From NORP110 sp051251595 (lineage in GTDB: Bacteria > Pseudomonadota > Alphaproteobacteria > Rhodobacterales > Rhodobacteraceae): a DNA stretch of 64,000 bases. The notes beneath the pieces were generated by a model, which was given only the letters and a program-made list of their open reading frames with translations, searched no databases and had not been told where the DNA came from. Below are positions 41,598 through 50,384 of the stretch, piece after piece (within the stretch, counting starts at the first letter, position 1; every line of letters begins with the position of its first letter). The DNA is taken from NCBI GenBank assembly GCA_051251595.1, contig JBPOFA010000007.1, positions 156,663 through 220,662 on the forward strand. Reading direction: 5' to 3'. The position numbers and the translations under genes were made by a program.

Positions 41598-42061
41598 TGG
41601 GCGCTGTCTATTTCTATCATCTCACCGAATCCTCGTTAGAGGCGACCTTGCCCATGCTTTTGGGCAAGTCGCTTCAGGCGGGGTGGCGTGTCGTGGTACG
41701 CGGCACGCATCCTGCGCGTCTGGATTGGCTGGATGAAACCCTTTGGGTCTCTGTCGGGGATCGCTTTATTCCCCATGGTGTTGCGGGCGGAGCATTCGAC
41801 GCGGATCAGCCGATCCTGCTGACCACCGCGTCAGAGCTGCCAGACAACACGCAATGTCTGATGGCCTTTGATGGGGCAGAGGTCGCCGCCGATGAGGTCA
41901 ATGCGCTTGACCGGACCTGTATTCTGTTTGACGGGAACGACCCGGAAAAATTGCAATTGGCTCGGACCCAGTGGAAGGGGCTGACAGAGTTGGGATGCAG
42001 CGCGCAATACTGGGCGCAATCCGGGGGCGGTTGGGAAAAGAAGGCCGAATCCGGCGCTTAA
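41597..42061 (+). CDS. holC: DNA polymerase III chi subunit
   Basis: Chi subunit of the clamp-loader complex, linking polymerase III to single-strand binding protein. The 154-residue protein has the expected length and segments FYHLTESSLEATLPMLLGKSLQAGWRV, WVSVGDRFIPHG and a C-terminal RTQWKGLTELGCSAQYWAQ. It overlaps the pepA stop by one base and the convergent aspartic protease gene by four bases. Relatives typically sit right behind pepA. Confidence 0.93.
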   Translation: MGAVYFYHLTESSLEATLPMLLGKSLQAGWRVVVRGTHPARLDWLDETLWVSVGDRFIPHGVAGGAFDADQPILLTTASELPDNTQCLMAFDGAEVAADEVNALDRTCILFDGNDPEKLQLARTQWKGLTELGCSAQYWAQSGGGWEKKAESGA

Positions 42062-42651
42062 CGTGTCAGCGTCAGGGTGTCGCCGGTGATTTCGATCCGT
42101 TCAAACCGTTGAAGATAGGACATCCCCAACAACGAACCTTCCATTTCGCCGCCATTCACAGATACGGGCACGTTCTTGTCCGAAATATCGCCCAGCCGAA
42201 TTGTGCGCACCCGCGCATCTGCTGTGCGGACGATCCCGTTGGCCGTGTTTGCCGTTCCCGAAAACACCAGGTCATTCAGGTTCAGCCCAATTCTTTTGGC
42301 GTCATCCCGGCTAAGCACAACATCGCTGGCGCCGGTATCGATGATAAATTCAACCGGCACGTCGTTGAGCTCTACAATCAGGTGGTAATGCCCGTCAAAC
42401 CCTCGGGGCACCTCTATCTTGCCCGCTGCAACAACGGATTGGCGCGGCATCACATCGTCCCGGATGTCTGACCACAACCCGTAAACAGCGATGATCCCCA
42501 TAAAGATCAGCCCCCAAACCATTGCCATGCGGGCATTTTTGCCAAGGTTGCCCTTGGCGGTCCGGTTCTCTGCGATGAACCAGCCCAAAACGGCCACACC
42601 CAATATCACCAGATAGGCCAGACGGCCGAAATCATCCCCGCTCATGGGCAA
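42058..42651 (-). CDS. Membrane-anchored retropepsin-like aspartic protease (TIGR02281)
   Basis: A 197-residue clan AA aspartic protease with two N-terminal membrane helices (LAYLVILGVAVLGWFIA and MAMVWGLIFMGIIAVYGLW), then a periplasmic retropepsin domain with the catalytic Asp105 in FIIDTGASDVVLS. The second flap region SLLGMSYLQRFERIEI is typical. One protomer carries one catalytic Asp, so it must act as a dimer. Substrate unknown; alphaproteobacteria commonly carry one. Confidence 0.88.
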   Translation of the reverse strand: MPMSGDDFGRLAYLVILGVAVLGWFIAENRTAKGNLGKNARMAMVWGLIFMGIIAVYGLWSDIRDDVMPRQSVVAAGKIEVPRGFDGHYHLIVELNDVPVEFIIDTGASDVVLSRDDAKRIGLNLNDLVFSGTANTANGIVRTADARVRTIRLGDISDKNVPVSVNGGEMEGSLLGMSYLQRFERIEITGDTLTLTR

Positions 42652-42693
42652 CTCCTCTTTGTCTCTGTAAGATAGGCAAACTCTGCGGGTTTG

Positions 42694-43320
42694 CTAGCCC
42701 AGAGTTGCGCCAAGCCCGAAACTTGACAGACCGTCCAAAACGAATTGAACGGAAAGTGCGGCCAAAAGCATGCCCAGAAGGCGTGACACCACATTGATGC
42801 CCGTGTCGCCCAACATCCGTTCCAAAATGCCAGAGGCAAAGAACAGCAAGAGAACCGCCAAAACAACAACCGCCATCACCACATGGATCATAAAGACCCC
42901 GGCCCAGCTTTCCTGTTGACCGGTCAACAAGATCATAGAGGCGATCGATCCGGGGCCGGCAATAAGCGGCGTTGCCAAGGGAAACACCGAAGGGTCGGAT
43001 TGATCTGTCACCTGACCTTTGCGCCGCTTGGACCGACGTTCAAACAGCATTTCCAGCGCCGTCAGGAACAGCAATATGCCGCCCGCGATGCGAAAGGCCG
43101 GCATGGAAATGCCGACGAAGCCCAAAACGGCCTCTCCGAATAGACCAAACAGGGTCAACAAGAGGATGGCAATCAGACAAGAGCGTATCGCCACAGACCG
43201 GCGATGCGCGGCATCGGCCCCTTGGGTCAGGGCGACAAACATCGGGGCAAGCCCGATCGGGTCGATGACCACGAAAAGCGTGACGAAAGCCGGAATCAAA
43301 TAGGCCAGATCAGCCGTCAT
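42694..43320 (-). CDS. MarC family inner-membrane protein
   Basis: A 208-residue six-helix membrane protein of the MarC/UPF0056 family, whose transport function is not known. Helices alternate with short loops; the conserved first helix AYLIPAFVTLFVVIDPIGLAPMF and the motif PLATPLIAGPGSIASMILLTG in the middle are family marks. The 3' end of the gene is 42 bases from the aspartic protease start. It overlaps the ABC-F gene upstream by four bases, so the two are likely co-transcribed. Confidence 0.9.
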   Translation of the reverse strand: MTADLAYLIPAFVTLFVVIDPIGLAPMFVALTQGADAAHRRSVAIRSCLIAILLLTLFGLFGEAVLGFVGISMPAFRIAGGILLFLTALEMLFERRSKRRKGQVTDQSDPSVFPLATPLIAGPGSIASMILLTGQQESWAGVFMIHVVMAVVVLAVLLLFFASGILERMLGDTGINVVSRLLGMLLAALSVQFVLDGLSSFGLGATLG

Positions 43321-45173
43321 TTTTGGGCCTTCTCAAGCTTTTCAGACGCTGCAAGCCAAAGCGATTCTGCGCGGTCCAAAGCGTCGCGGACTTCACCGTA
43401 TTTCTTTTGCCAGACTTCCATTTCACCCGTTCTGCTGTCTTCATAAAGTTCCGGATCGGCCAGCTTTTTGGCCAGCTTATCGGCCATTACGTTTAGCTTT
43501 TCGACTCTTTCCTCACATTTGCGAACTTCGGCGCGCAGGGCAAGAACATCTTCGCGACTGGCGCGTTTGGGGGCAGGGGCTTGTTTGCCCGGTTTGCTAA
43601 GCTTGCCGGGTTTTTCAGGGGACAACAGCGTCTTGCGATAGGTTTCCAGGTCATCCTCATAGGGTTTGACCTGACCTTTGTTCACCAACCACAAACGATC
43701 CGCGACCATCGATAACAAATGCATGTCGTGGCTGACCAGGATCACAGCGCCGGTATAAGCGGTGAGGGCGGTCACCAGGGCCTCGCGGCTTTCGATGTCC
43801 AGGTGGTTCGTCGGCTCGTCGAGGATCAACATATGCGGGGCATCAATTGTTGCCAGCATCAGCGATAGACGCGCCTTTTGTCCGCCCGACAGACGCCCGA
43901 CCAACGTGTCGGCCTGTTCCGCACCAATCCCGAACCCACCAAGCCGCGCGCGGTGTTTGCTGGCCATTTCATCAGGGCGCAACCGGCGCACATGGTCGAC
44001 GGGTGTTTCATCAACAAATAGCTCATCCACCTGATGCTGGGCAAAATACCCGACGCGCAGCTTGGTCGACCGGGTGATCCGACCATCCATCGCCCCAAGC
44101 CGTTCGGCCAGCAGTTTGGACAGGGTTGATTTCCCTTCGCCGTTCTTGCCCAACAGCGCGATCCGATCATCCTGATCAATGCGCAGGTTCAGGCGCGACA
44201 GAATCGGCCCTGCGTCATATCCTACAGAAACATTTTCAAGCGAGATGATGGGGGGGGAAAGTTCTTCTGGCTCTGGAAAGCTAAACCGTTTCAACGCGGC
44301 CTCTTGCGGGGTTGTGATAGGTTTTAGCCGTTCGATCATTTTCAGACGGGATTGCGCCTGTTTCGCCTTAGAGGCCGTGTAGCGGAACCGGTCTACGAAT
44401 TTTTGCAGATGCTCGCGTTGCGTTTCCGTTTTGCGGTTTTCAGCCTCTGCCGCGGCAATTCTTGCGGCGCGTGTGGCGGCGAATTGATCGTAAGGACCCT
44501 GATAAAATGTAAGTTTCTTGTCTTCCAGATGCAGAATGCCCCCCACAGCGCGGTTCAACAAAGCACGGTCGTGGCTGACGATCAGAACTGTGTGGGGATA
44601 GCGGGCCAGGTAGTTTTCCAGCCACAGCGCACCTTCAAGGTCCAGATAGTTGGTCGGTTCGTCCAGCAACAGATAGTCGGGTTCTGAAAACAGCACAGCC
44701 GCCAAAGCCACGCGCATCCGCCAGCCGCCGGAAAAGTCGGAACAGGGGCGTTGCTGCGCGGCCTCGTCAAAGCCAAGACCTTTGAGGATCGACGCCGCGC
44801 GGGCCTCTGCCGACCAGGCATCAATATCGTTCAGGCGGGTCTGGATCTCTGCGATCCGGGTGCCATCGGTGGCGGTTTCGTTTTCCGCCAATAGGGCTGC
44901 GCGTTCTGTGTCGGCCTCTAGCACGGTTTCGATCAGGGATGTTTCTGATCCCGGAACTTCCTGCGCGACGCCGCCGATTTTGGCGCGTTTGGGCAAACGA
45001 ATCTCACCGGTTTCTAGGGCGAGCTCGCCCCGGATCAGGCGGAACAACGTGGTCTTGCCCGTGCCGTTGCGACCAACGACGCCAACCTTGTGCCCCGTCG
45101 GAATAACCGCGCTGGCATGTTCGATCAGGGTGCGGCCTTCGACCGAATAACTTATATCATCAATTCTTAGCAT
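43317..45173 (-). CDS. ABC-F family ATPase (Uup/EttA type)
   Basis: Soluble twin-ATPase protein that acts on ribosomes rather than in transport. About 618 residues from MLRIDDISY at 45173 (the open frame to 45218 lacks support). Two ABC domains: Walker A GRNGTGKTTLFR and GKNGEGKSTLSK, signatures FSGGWRMRVAL and LSGGQKARLSLM. A charged linker (about residues 230-310) lies between them. The C-terminal coiled coil (LRAEVRKCEERVEKLNVMADKLAKKL) points to the Uup-like subgroup, although I cannot fix the subtype. It precedes marC by overlap. Confidence 0.93.
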   Translation of the reverse strand: MLRIDDISYSVEGRTLIEHASAVIPTGHKVGVVGRNGTGKTTLFRLIRGELALETGEIRLPKRAKIGGVAQEVPGSETSLIETVLEADTERAALLAENETATDGTRIAEIQTRLNDIDAWSAEARAASILKGLGFDEAAQQRPCSDFSGGWRMRVALAAVLFSEPDYLLLDEPTNYLDLEGALWLENYLARYPHTVLIVSHDRALLNRAVGGILHLEDKKLTFYQGPYDQFAATRAARIAAAEAENRKTETQREHLQKFVDRFRYTASKAKQAQSRLKMIERLKPITTPQEAALKRFSFPEPEELSPPIISLENVSVGYDAGPILSRLNLRIDQDDRIALLGKNGEGKSTLSKLLAERLGAMDGRITRSTKLRVGYFAQHQVDELFVDETPVDHVRRLRPDEMASKHRARLGGFGIGAEQADTLVGRLSGGQKARLSLMLATIDAPHMLILDEPTNHLDIESREALVTALTAYTGAVILVSHDMHLLSMVADRLWLVNKGQVKPYEDDLETYRKTLLSPEKPGKLSKPGKQAPAPKRASREDVLALRAEVRKCEERVEKLNVMADKLAKKLADPELYEDSRTGEMEVWQKKYGEVRDALDRAESLWLAASEKLEKAQK

Positions 45174-45395
45174 GGGGCGCGGTGTGCACGAGCCTTTGGG
45201 CAGGGTCAATCGCTGCAATCACTTTGTCGGCAGTTTTTGGGGCAAAGTTTGAAATTTCGCAAAACCGCAAGGGATCACAGCACATTTTCTGCTTTGATCA
45301 ATGCGGACTTTTCAACGCCGACAACGCGTGATACTGCAACGCCGGAATTCGCGGCAGGCACGGTGTTTGCCGCATGAAATGGATAAGAGGCAAAC

Positions 45396-45818
45396 ATGGC
45401 CATTGAACGCACACTCTCAATCATCAAGCCAGATGCGACACGTCGTAACCTGACAGGCAAAATCAACGCTAAATTCGAAGATGCAGGCCTGCGCATCGTT
45501 GCGCAAAAGCGCATTCAGTTGACAATGGCGCAAGCTGGCAAGTTCTACGAAGTCCACGCTGAACGTCCGTTTTACGGCGAATTGTGTGAATTCATGGCGT
45601 CTGCACCTGTTGTGGTTCAGGTTCTTGAAGGCGAAGGCGCAATCGGGAAGAACCGTGAAGTCATGGGTGCGACAAACCCTGCCGATGCGGCACCTGGCAC
45701 TGTTCGCGCTGATTTCGCTGAATCCGTTGGTGAAAACTCTGTTCACGGTTCTGACGCACCTGACACAGCTGCTCAGGAAATCGCATACTTCTTTTCCGGT
45801 CTAGAACTGGTCGGCTGA
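45396..45818 (+). CDS. ndk: Nucleoside diphosphate kinase
   Basis: Equilibrates nucleoside tri- and diphosphates through a phosphohistidine. The 140-residue enzyme has His117 in GENSVHGSDAPDTA and the N-terminal ERTLSIIKPDATRRN. Codon choice (GTT, GCA, GAA rather than GTC, GCG, GAG) matches highly expressed genes like acpP. AAGAGG precedes the ATG. The upstream gap (45174-45395) is divergent to the ABC-F gene and holds no ORF. Its stop abuts that of the convergent TfoX-like gene. Confidence 0.97.
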   Translation: MAIERTLSIIKPDATRRNLTGKINAKFEDAGLRIVAQKRIQLTMAQAGKFYEVHAERPFYGELCEFMASAPVVVQVLEGEGAIGKNREVMGATNPADAAPGTVRADFAESVGENSVHGSDAPDTAAQEIAYFFSGLELVG

Positions 45819-46157
45819 TCACTTTCGTTCGATCACGCCTATGATATTGAGGGCCGCTTCAAGTTCGGAGCGGCCCTTGTCATGTCCGACAGCCTTCAGC
45901 GTATCGAATCTTTTGCGAAGGGCAGCTTTTTCCGCCCCTTTGCAATCGTTCCAGGGGCGTCCCTGCAAACCCATGACCAACGCGTAATATCCTATGAAAT
46001 GCGGGCGGGTCCCTGTTTGCAGCAGTCGCTTATAGGCCTCATCCGGCCCCAGTTCGCGCAAAGCGTCTGCCGTTGTGATCCCGATACGGGCAAACAGTTT
46101 TTCCGAGGCTGGGCCAAGGTTTCGGATGGCAGAGACAGGTTCAGGCATCACGCTCAC
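45819..46157 (-). CDS. TfoX C-terminal domain protein
   Basis: A 112-residue protein made only of the TfoX C-terminal (helix-hairpin-helix-like) domain: AIRNLGPASEKLFARIGITTADALRELGPDEAYKRLLQTG, then FIGYYALVMGLQGRPW and a helix with AALRKRFDTLKA. Full-length TfoX/Sxy regulates competence in gammaproteobacteria, but this domain alone is widespread in alphaproteobacteria with unknown role, possibly DNA binding. The gene abuts ndk with no gap between the stops. A second methionine at residue 4 is an alternative start. Confidence 0.9.
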   Translation of the reverse strand: MSVMPEPVSAIRNLGPASEKLFARIGITTADALRELGPDEAYKRLLQTGTRPHFIGYYALVMGLQGRPWNDCKGAEKAALRKRFDTLKAVGHDKGRSELEAALNIIGVIERK

Positions 46158-46204
46158 ATGAATTATGCGATCACCAGTTTGTCACATCCGACAAAACTGT
46201 AAAC

Positions 46205-46375
46205 CTAAATACTGGCCCAATCCGTGTAGCTGTAGGATTGATCCGGGTCGTCTTCCTTTTTGGGATCGACCGTTTCGTCCAATTCTTCGGCCTTATGTTT
46301 GCCGTCATCTTTGTTTTCGTCGCGCTCACTGTTGCGCGGATCCTCATACCACATTTTCCGTTCCTTCCGGGCCAT
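46205..46375 (-). CDS. Small highly charged protein (56 aa), unrecognised
   Basis: A short ORF below common length cut-offs. It begins MARKERKMWYEDPRNSERD, is dense in Glu, Asp and Lys, and ends QSYSYTDWASI; an alternative start at 46354 (MWYEDP) has AAGGA eight bases upstream. The composition is strongly acidic in the middle and hydrophilic throughout, so it is soluble or disordered. It fills most of the gap between the TfoX-like gene and the next gene. I do not recognise it; plausible as a real gene because the reading frame, ribosome site and amino-acid pattern are all sensible. Confidence 0.55.
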   Translation of the reverse strand: MARKERKMWYEDPRNSERDENKDDGKHKAEELDETVDPKKEDDPDQSYSYTDWASI

Positions 46376-46558
46376 TGGCCCTTGTCGAACGCCCCCAGAC
46401 GCAATGTTTCATTCCCTCTGCGTCATTAAAGACCGGAACAGGTGCAGGTGGTAATGCAGCGACCAAAATGTGCGGATATCGGGGTAATTCCTTGAATTTG
46501 CCCGGTATTGTTTCCCTGACGCACCAAATAGCGCAGTATTTGGAATGATTAAGAGCGT

Positions 46559-47509
46559 CTAGGGGACAACTTCATGGCCTGGCTCTTCGGGTTCGTCATC
46601 GATCATTTCCGCCGGAAAGCCCGAAGCCAAGACCGACAACCCCGTCGCGTCTTCGAACCTGCGGATGAAATTAGGGGAATTTTCACCCGGTCCATAACGG
46701 TCAATTCCATCGGCGATGATGTCGAGCAGTTTGGGACTTATTTCAAGCGGGATATCATGCCTGTCTGCGATGTCTTGAAACAGGCCAACATCCTTTTGAA
46801 CCAAACCCATGGTAAAGGAAATGTCGCGTGACCCGTTCAGAATGACCTGGCTTTCGGTCTCATGTACAAAGGATGTGCCCGAAGATATCTTGATGGCCTC
46901 ATAGGCGATGTTCATATCCATGCCTGCGGCCTTGGAGGTCACCAGCGCCTCTATACAGCTGAGCAAATTGGCCGTGGCAAGATAGTTTGTCACCACTTTC
47001 AGAACACTGGCGCTGCCCAAGGGGCCAGTGTGCAAAACGCGACGTCCCATCACCGTCAATAGCGGCAGAATACGGTCAAAGGTTTCACGGTCGCATCCCG
47101 CAAATATTGAGATATTCCCCGTCGCCGCGCGATGACAGCCGCCAGAGACTGGGCAATCCACAGCTGCGCCGCCTTTGGCCAAAACCTGCGCGCCAAGACG
47201 CTCTACCTCTGCCTGATCGGTGGTCGACATCTCCATCCAGATTTTGCCCGGCGTCATGGCGGCAATGGCACCATCCGGGCCCTCCATCACCGCCGCAGAG
47301 GCCGCAGGTGAGGGAAGGCAGGTGATCAGGGCGTCACAGTCTTGGATCATCTGTGCCGGGGAATGGCCAATCTGCGCGCCGTTTTCGGCAAAGGCGGCCA
47401 TGCGGTCCTTATCCAAATCAAAGACCGTCAAGGCAATTCCGTTGCGCAAAAGGCTGCCCGCCAATTTGCCGCCTGCATTGCCCAATCCTATGAAACCAAC
47501 TTTCATCAC
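46559..47509 (-). CDS. Beta-hydroxyacid dehydrogenase family protein (NAD(P)-dependent)
   Basis: A 316-residue member of the 3-hydroxyisobutyrate/tartronate semialdehyde dehydrogenase superfamily. Rossmann motif VGFIGLGNAGGKLAGSL near the N-terminus, the substrate-binding VDCPVSGGCHRAATGNI and the catalytic-lysine helix GSASVLKVVTNYLATAN. The C-terminal tail with EPEEPGHEVVP is longer and more acidic than usual. If it is a tartronate semialdehyde reductase it would serve the aldarate pathway encoded further right, but the substrate cannot be read from sequence. Two methionines at the start, with the second more likely used. Confidence 0.85.
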   Translation of the reverse strand: MMKVGFIGLGNAGGKLAGSLLRNGIALTVFDLDKDRMAAFAENGAQIGHSPAQMIQDCDALITCLPSPAASAAVMEGPDGAIAAMTPGKIWMEMSTTDQAEVERLGAQVLAKGGAAVDCPVSGGCHRAATGNISIFAGCDRETFDRILPLLTVMGRRVLHTGPLGSASVLKVVTNYLATANLLSCIEALVTSKAAGMDMNIAYEAIKISSGTSFVHETESQVILNGSRDISFTMGLVQKDVGLFQDIADRHDIPLEISPKLLDIIADGIDRYGPGENSPNFIRRFEDATGLSVLASGFPAEMIDDEPEEPGHEVVP

Positions 47510-47580
47510 GTGCTCCCTTTATTAAGGGAACTGAAACCGCCTTGGATCAGGTCGTCTTGTTTGTTTGCGACATGTCGGCC

Positions 47581-48501
47581 TTATTCGGGCAGCTCAAACT
47601 CGACAACTTGCGTGGTCTGGAACCAATTGAAATTGTCGTCTGATATGGCTGTCAGCCGAATGCGCCCCGAGGGCGTTTGCCAAACAGATAGGCCTTCTAG
47701 GTTGTCGTAGTCCCGCAATCCTGAACGCAACAGCAGCTTTTCATCCTCAAGCTGTGTTTCCCCAAGGGCGAAGCTGCGGATCTGCGATTTGAACCCGACA
47801 AGGGGCACATAGTCGCGTTCCAGGATATATAGCCGCCCATCCGGTCCCAGATCGGCGCCAACCGGCACAAAAGACCCCGCATGGGCAAGGCGATAGGGAA
47901 TGGTCCAGTGATCCCCTTCAAACCGGTAGATCGGCGCGTCGCCTTGTTTTTCGAATCCTTCGCGTATCAACAAGGGACGTCCGAATTTATCCAGCGCCAA
48001 GGCTTCTATCCCGCGGTTGGACGGCATTTTCATCATTTCTGATGGCAAGCCAATCCAGTTTACCACGTTACTGCCCGGAAAGATGTAGTTCAAAGCATGA
48101 AAGCCTTCGAGCGACAAAAACAGCCCATCCGCAGCCGTCAGCGCCAATCCTTCAGTGTCTCCATTCAACGTGTCGATATATGGGCCAAGATCACTGGCCA
48201 ACCGTTTCCATGATTGGATGGTGATATCTTTGAAGTTTCCTGCTTCGTCCCGTGTGATGTCTGCGTAATATAGGGCAGGATGATCAGACAACGCGATGAG
48301 CGTCTTGCCATCGGCGCCAATCTCTAGCCCGGAAAACCCGCCAAACCGATCATCGCCAGGATGCGTCCATGTGTAATTTGACACAAACGTCAGGTTTGAA
48401 AGGCGCTGTCCACGATTGATGAAATACCATGCGCAATAGGCTAAGAAGATTCCACAAATCCCAAAAAAAGCGAGCGGTGTGGCGAAACGCAGTGCTTTCA
48501 T
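47581..48501 (-). CDS. Esterase-like activity of phytase family protein
   Basis: A 306-residue protein (from ATG 48501; GTG 48504 is an alternative) with an N-terminal membrane helix or signal (FATPLAFFGICGIFLAYCAWYF). A beta-propeller-like phytase-esterase domain follows: FGGFSGLEIGADGKTLIALSDHPALYYADI, DTEGLALTAADGLFLSLEG, NRGIEALAL and LEGLSVW. Related proteins are exported and of uncertain substrate. It lies between the beta-hydroxyacid dehydrogenase and the uronate dehydrogenase on the same strand, but a terminator before it argues against sharing the catabolic operon. Confidence 0.85.
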   Translation of the reverse strand: MKALRFATPLAFFGICGIFLAYCAWYFINRGQRLSNLTFVSNYTWTHPGDDRFGGFSGLEIGADGKTLIALSDHPALYYADITRDEAGNFKDITIQSWKRLASDLGPYIDTLNGDTEGLALTAADGLFLSLEGFHALNYIFPGSNVVNWIGLPSEMMKMPSNRGIEALALDKFGRPLLIREGFEKQGDAPIYRFEGDHWTIPYRLAHAGSFVPVGADLGPDGRLYILERDYVPLVGFKSQIRSFALGETQLEDEKLLLRSGLRDYDNLEGLSVWQTPSGRIRLTAISDDNFNWFQTTQVVEFELPE

Positions 48502-48604
48502 CACGCTTGGCCCTCATGACGCCGCGCAGCACATTTAGGGCAGCGTGACATTTCAATTGCGAAGACGGGGGGAATGGTCGCGACGAGTAACAATTGTATA
48601 AACG

Positions 48605-48634
48605 AAAAATGGCCTTGGGCCCATTTGACCCAAG
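48605..48634 (-). terminator. Terminator after the uronate dehydrogenase gene
   Basis: On the reverse strand CTTGGG (plus 48629-48634) and CCCAAG (plus 48614-48619) form a stem, followed by GCC and five T (plus 48605-48609). It lies 38 bases past the stop codon and ends the leftward catabolic operon. Confidence 0.7.
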
Positions 48635-48672
48635 ACCACTTCAACTGCAAATGCAGCGCGACGTCTAGCGGA

Positions 48673-49476
48673 TTATGAGTGCCATCGGTTGTGATAATCA
48701 AAAGCTGCCATGCCGCCGCCTTGATATTTGGCATTCACATCGTCTTTTTCAGGTGGGCTGGATTGTTTGTCCAACGCTTCACGGAACTGTTCAGAATTGT
48801 CCCGGGGCTTCCAGCCGATATAGCCGACCTCGCTGTTGTCCCACCATGAACAGTCATTGTCCGACACGCCGTAAATAATCGGGCAGCCAAGGCGCGACAC
48901 GGCAAAGACCCGTTCGATCAACAGAATGAGGTCATCATAGCTGAGCCATGTGGACAGCATTCTGTGGTTGGTTGCTTCGGGAAAACTTGACCCGATGCGC
49001 ACACGGGCGGTTTCGATGCCGAACTTGTCGTAATACATAGACGAAAGTGCCTCTCCGAAGACTTTGGACACACCATATAGGCAGTCAGGCTTGGGTGGAG
49101 TGTTGGCGTCAAGTTTCTGGTTTTGTTCATAAAACCCGATGGCGTGGTTGGAACTGGCAAAAAAGATCCGTTTCACGCCGTGAATGCGGGCCGCTTCGTA
49201 AAGGTTGAACACACCGTCGATATTGGAATCGCGAATGACGTCCCAAGGGGCCTCATTTGGTTGGCCGCCCATATGAATGATGCCGTCACAACCCTCGACC
49301 AGCTTTTCGACCGCTTCCCGGTCAGACAAGTCGCATTGCATGATTTCTTCATGGGGGGCGGCGGGGCCAATGTCTTTGCGGGCCGAAAGACGCAGAATAT
49401 CGGCCAGATGCGGCAGGCGTTCCCGACAGACAGAACCCAAGCCACCGCTGGCGCCCGTAATCAAAAGTCTTTTCAT
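48673..49476 (-). CDS. udh: Uronate dehydrogenase
   Basis: Oxidises D-galacturonate or D-glucuronate at C1 to the aldaric acid lactone with NAD. The 267-residue SDR matches the Agrobacterium/Pseudomonas Udh pattern: LLITGASGGLGSVCRERL, IIHMGGQPNEAPWD, FASSNHAIGFYEQ, the active-site CLYGVSKVFGE (Tyr/Lys) and RIGSSFPEATNHRMLSTWLSYDD, then CPIIYGVSDNDCSWWDN. It is the last gene of the leftward operon behind a lactonase and an enolase-superfamily enzyme. This gene gives the clearest clue that the locus degrades uronic acids. Confidence 0.93.
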   Translation of the reverse strand: MKRLLITGASGGLGSVCRERLPHLADILRLSARKDIGPAAPHEEIMQCDLSDREAVEKLVEGCDGIIHMGGQPNEAPWDVIRDSNIDGVFNLYEAARIHGVKRIFFASSNHAIGFYEQNQKLDANTPPKPDCLYGVSKVFGEALSSMYYDKFGIETARVRIGSSFPEATNHRMLSTWLSYDDLILLIERVFAVSRLGCPIIYGVSDNDCSWWDNSEVGYIGWKPRDNSEQFREALDKQSSPPEKDDVNAKYQGGGMAAFDYHNRWHS

Positions 49477-49494
49477 CGTATGTTCCTCGTAAAG

Positions 49495-50382
49495 TTAGGC
49501 GAAGGCCCGGGCCAAAAAGGCCAAAGCGGCTGTTCGCATTTCTGGGGTTTCGACATGTCCGCTTTCGCGGGCAAAAAAGGTTTCAAGAGTATTCAAAGAC
49601 CCGTAGGCCGTGCGCAGTTTTTCCAGAGCGGCCAGACGGGCCGTTTCGGGGGTAAGCGCATCCGCCCCGCCGTGGCCGACAAACTGGGGCCGGGGGGCGA
49701 TCAGGGCCGCGATGTCGCCGCTTTCGGCCAGGTTCAGCAAGCCGGGGACGGTCAGGAAATGTCCGTGCCGGTCATGGGCACCACAAGCGATCAGAGGTTC
49801 GATATCGGCCAGAACGATAAGATGTGCGGCAGCCCGGATTTCGGGATCAAGGGCTGCCAGCCAATAGGAATGCGCAGCCCCCATAGAGGCCCCAAATGTT
49901 GCAATCCGGGATGTATCGACAAAATCCTGCGCCCGCAGCCAGGACAGAGCCGTCAGCAAATCCTGGATCATCTGCCCGAACAAGGGTTGCCCATGCCAAA
50001 GCGCCGCTTTGCTGAGCGCGCTTTCCGTGCCTTCCGACTGTCGGTCCCCAAACCCGGGCATGTCCACGCATAAGACCGCATATCCCGCATGCAACAGGTC
50101 TGGTCCCGCAGGCGCGGACATCCAGGGCGCTCCTTCCGTCAGCTCGCGGCGGCCAAGATCGTATTTTCCGCCATGGGCGTGGCAATAAAGGACCGTTGGA
50201 AAGGGGCCGTCGCCAACAGGACGCAAGAGCGTGGCCGGCAAATGACCGATCATCAGCTCTGTTTGAAGGCCATCATCGCGCATGTCTTCGGACAGCACGC
50301 GTCCCTCAAGGGGCGCACTGGTCGCGGGCAGGGCCAAGATATCCCGCAACCGGGCTCTGAGTGTTTCGTGAGAGGGGACCAT
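49495..50382 (-). CDS. Alpha/beta hydrolase of the dienelactone/acetyl-esterase type
   Basis: A 295-residue alpha/beta-hydrolase. The nucleophile is Ser166 in FGASMGAAHS; the acid probably lies in GHGGADALTPE and the histidine in ESGHVETPEM. The oxyanion region is YCHAHGGKYDLG and the lid region contains GAPWMSAPAGPDLL. No signal peptide, so it acts in the cytoplasm, probably removing an ester from an imported sugar acid. It lies 3 bases from the enolase-superfamily gene upstream and 18 bases before udh. Substrate unknown. Confidence 0.86.
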   Translation of the reverse strand: MVPSHETLRARLRDILALPATSAPLEGRVLSEDMRDDGLQTELMIGHLPATLLRPVGDGPFPTVLYCHAHGGKYDLGRRELTEGAPWMSAPAGPDLLHAGYAVLCVDMPGFGDRQSEGTESALSKAALWHGQPLFGQMIQDLLTALSWLRAQDFVDTSRIATFGASMGAAHSYWLAALDPEIRAAAHLIVLADIEPLIACGAHDRHGHFLTVPGLLNLAESGDIAALIAPRPQFVGHGGADALTPETARLAALEKLRTAYGSLNTLETFFARESGHVETPEMRTAALAFLARAFA

Positions 50383-50384
50383 CT

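Noticed and set aside
48505..48672. Short reverse-strand peptide with a CPKC motif
   Set aside because: It is only part of a frame that begins within udh. The CxxC peptide is about 16 residues from its last methionine and has no independent ribosome site; the spacer is explained by the terminator at 48605-48634.
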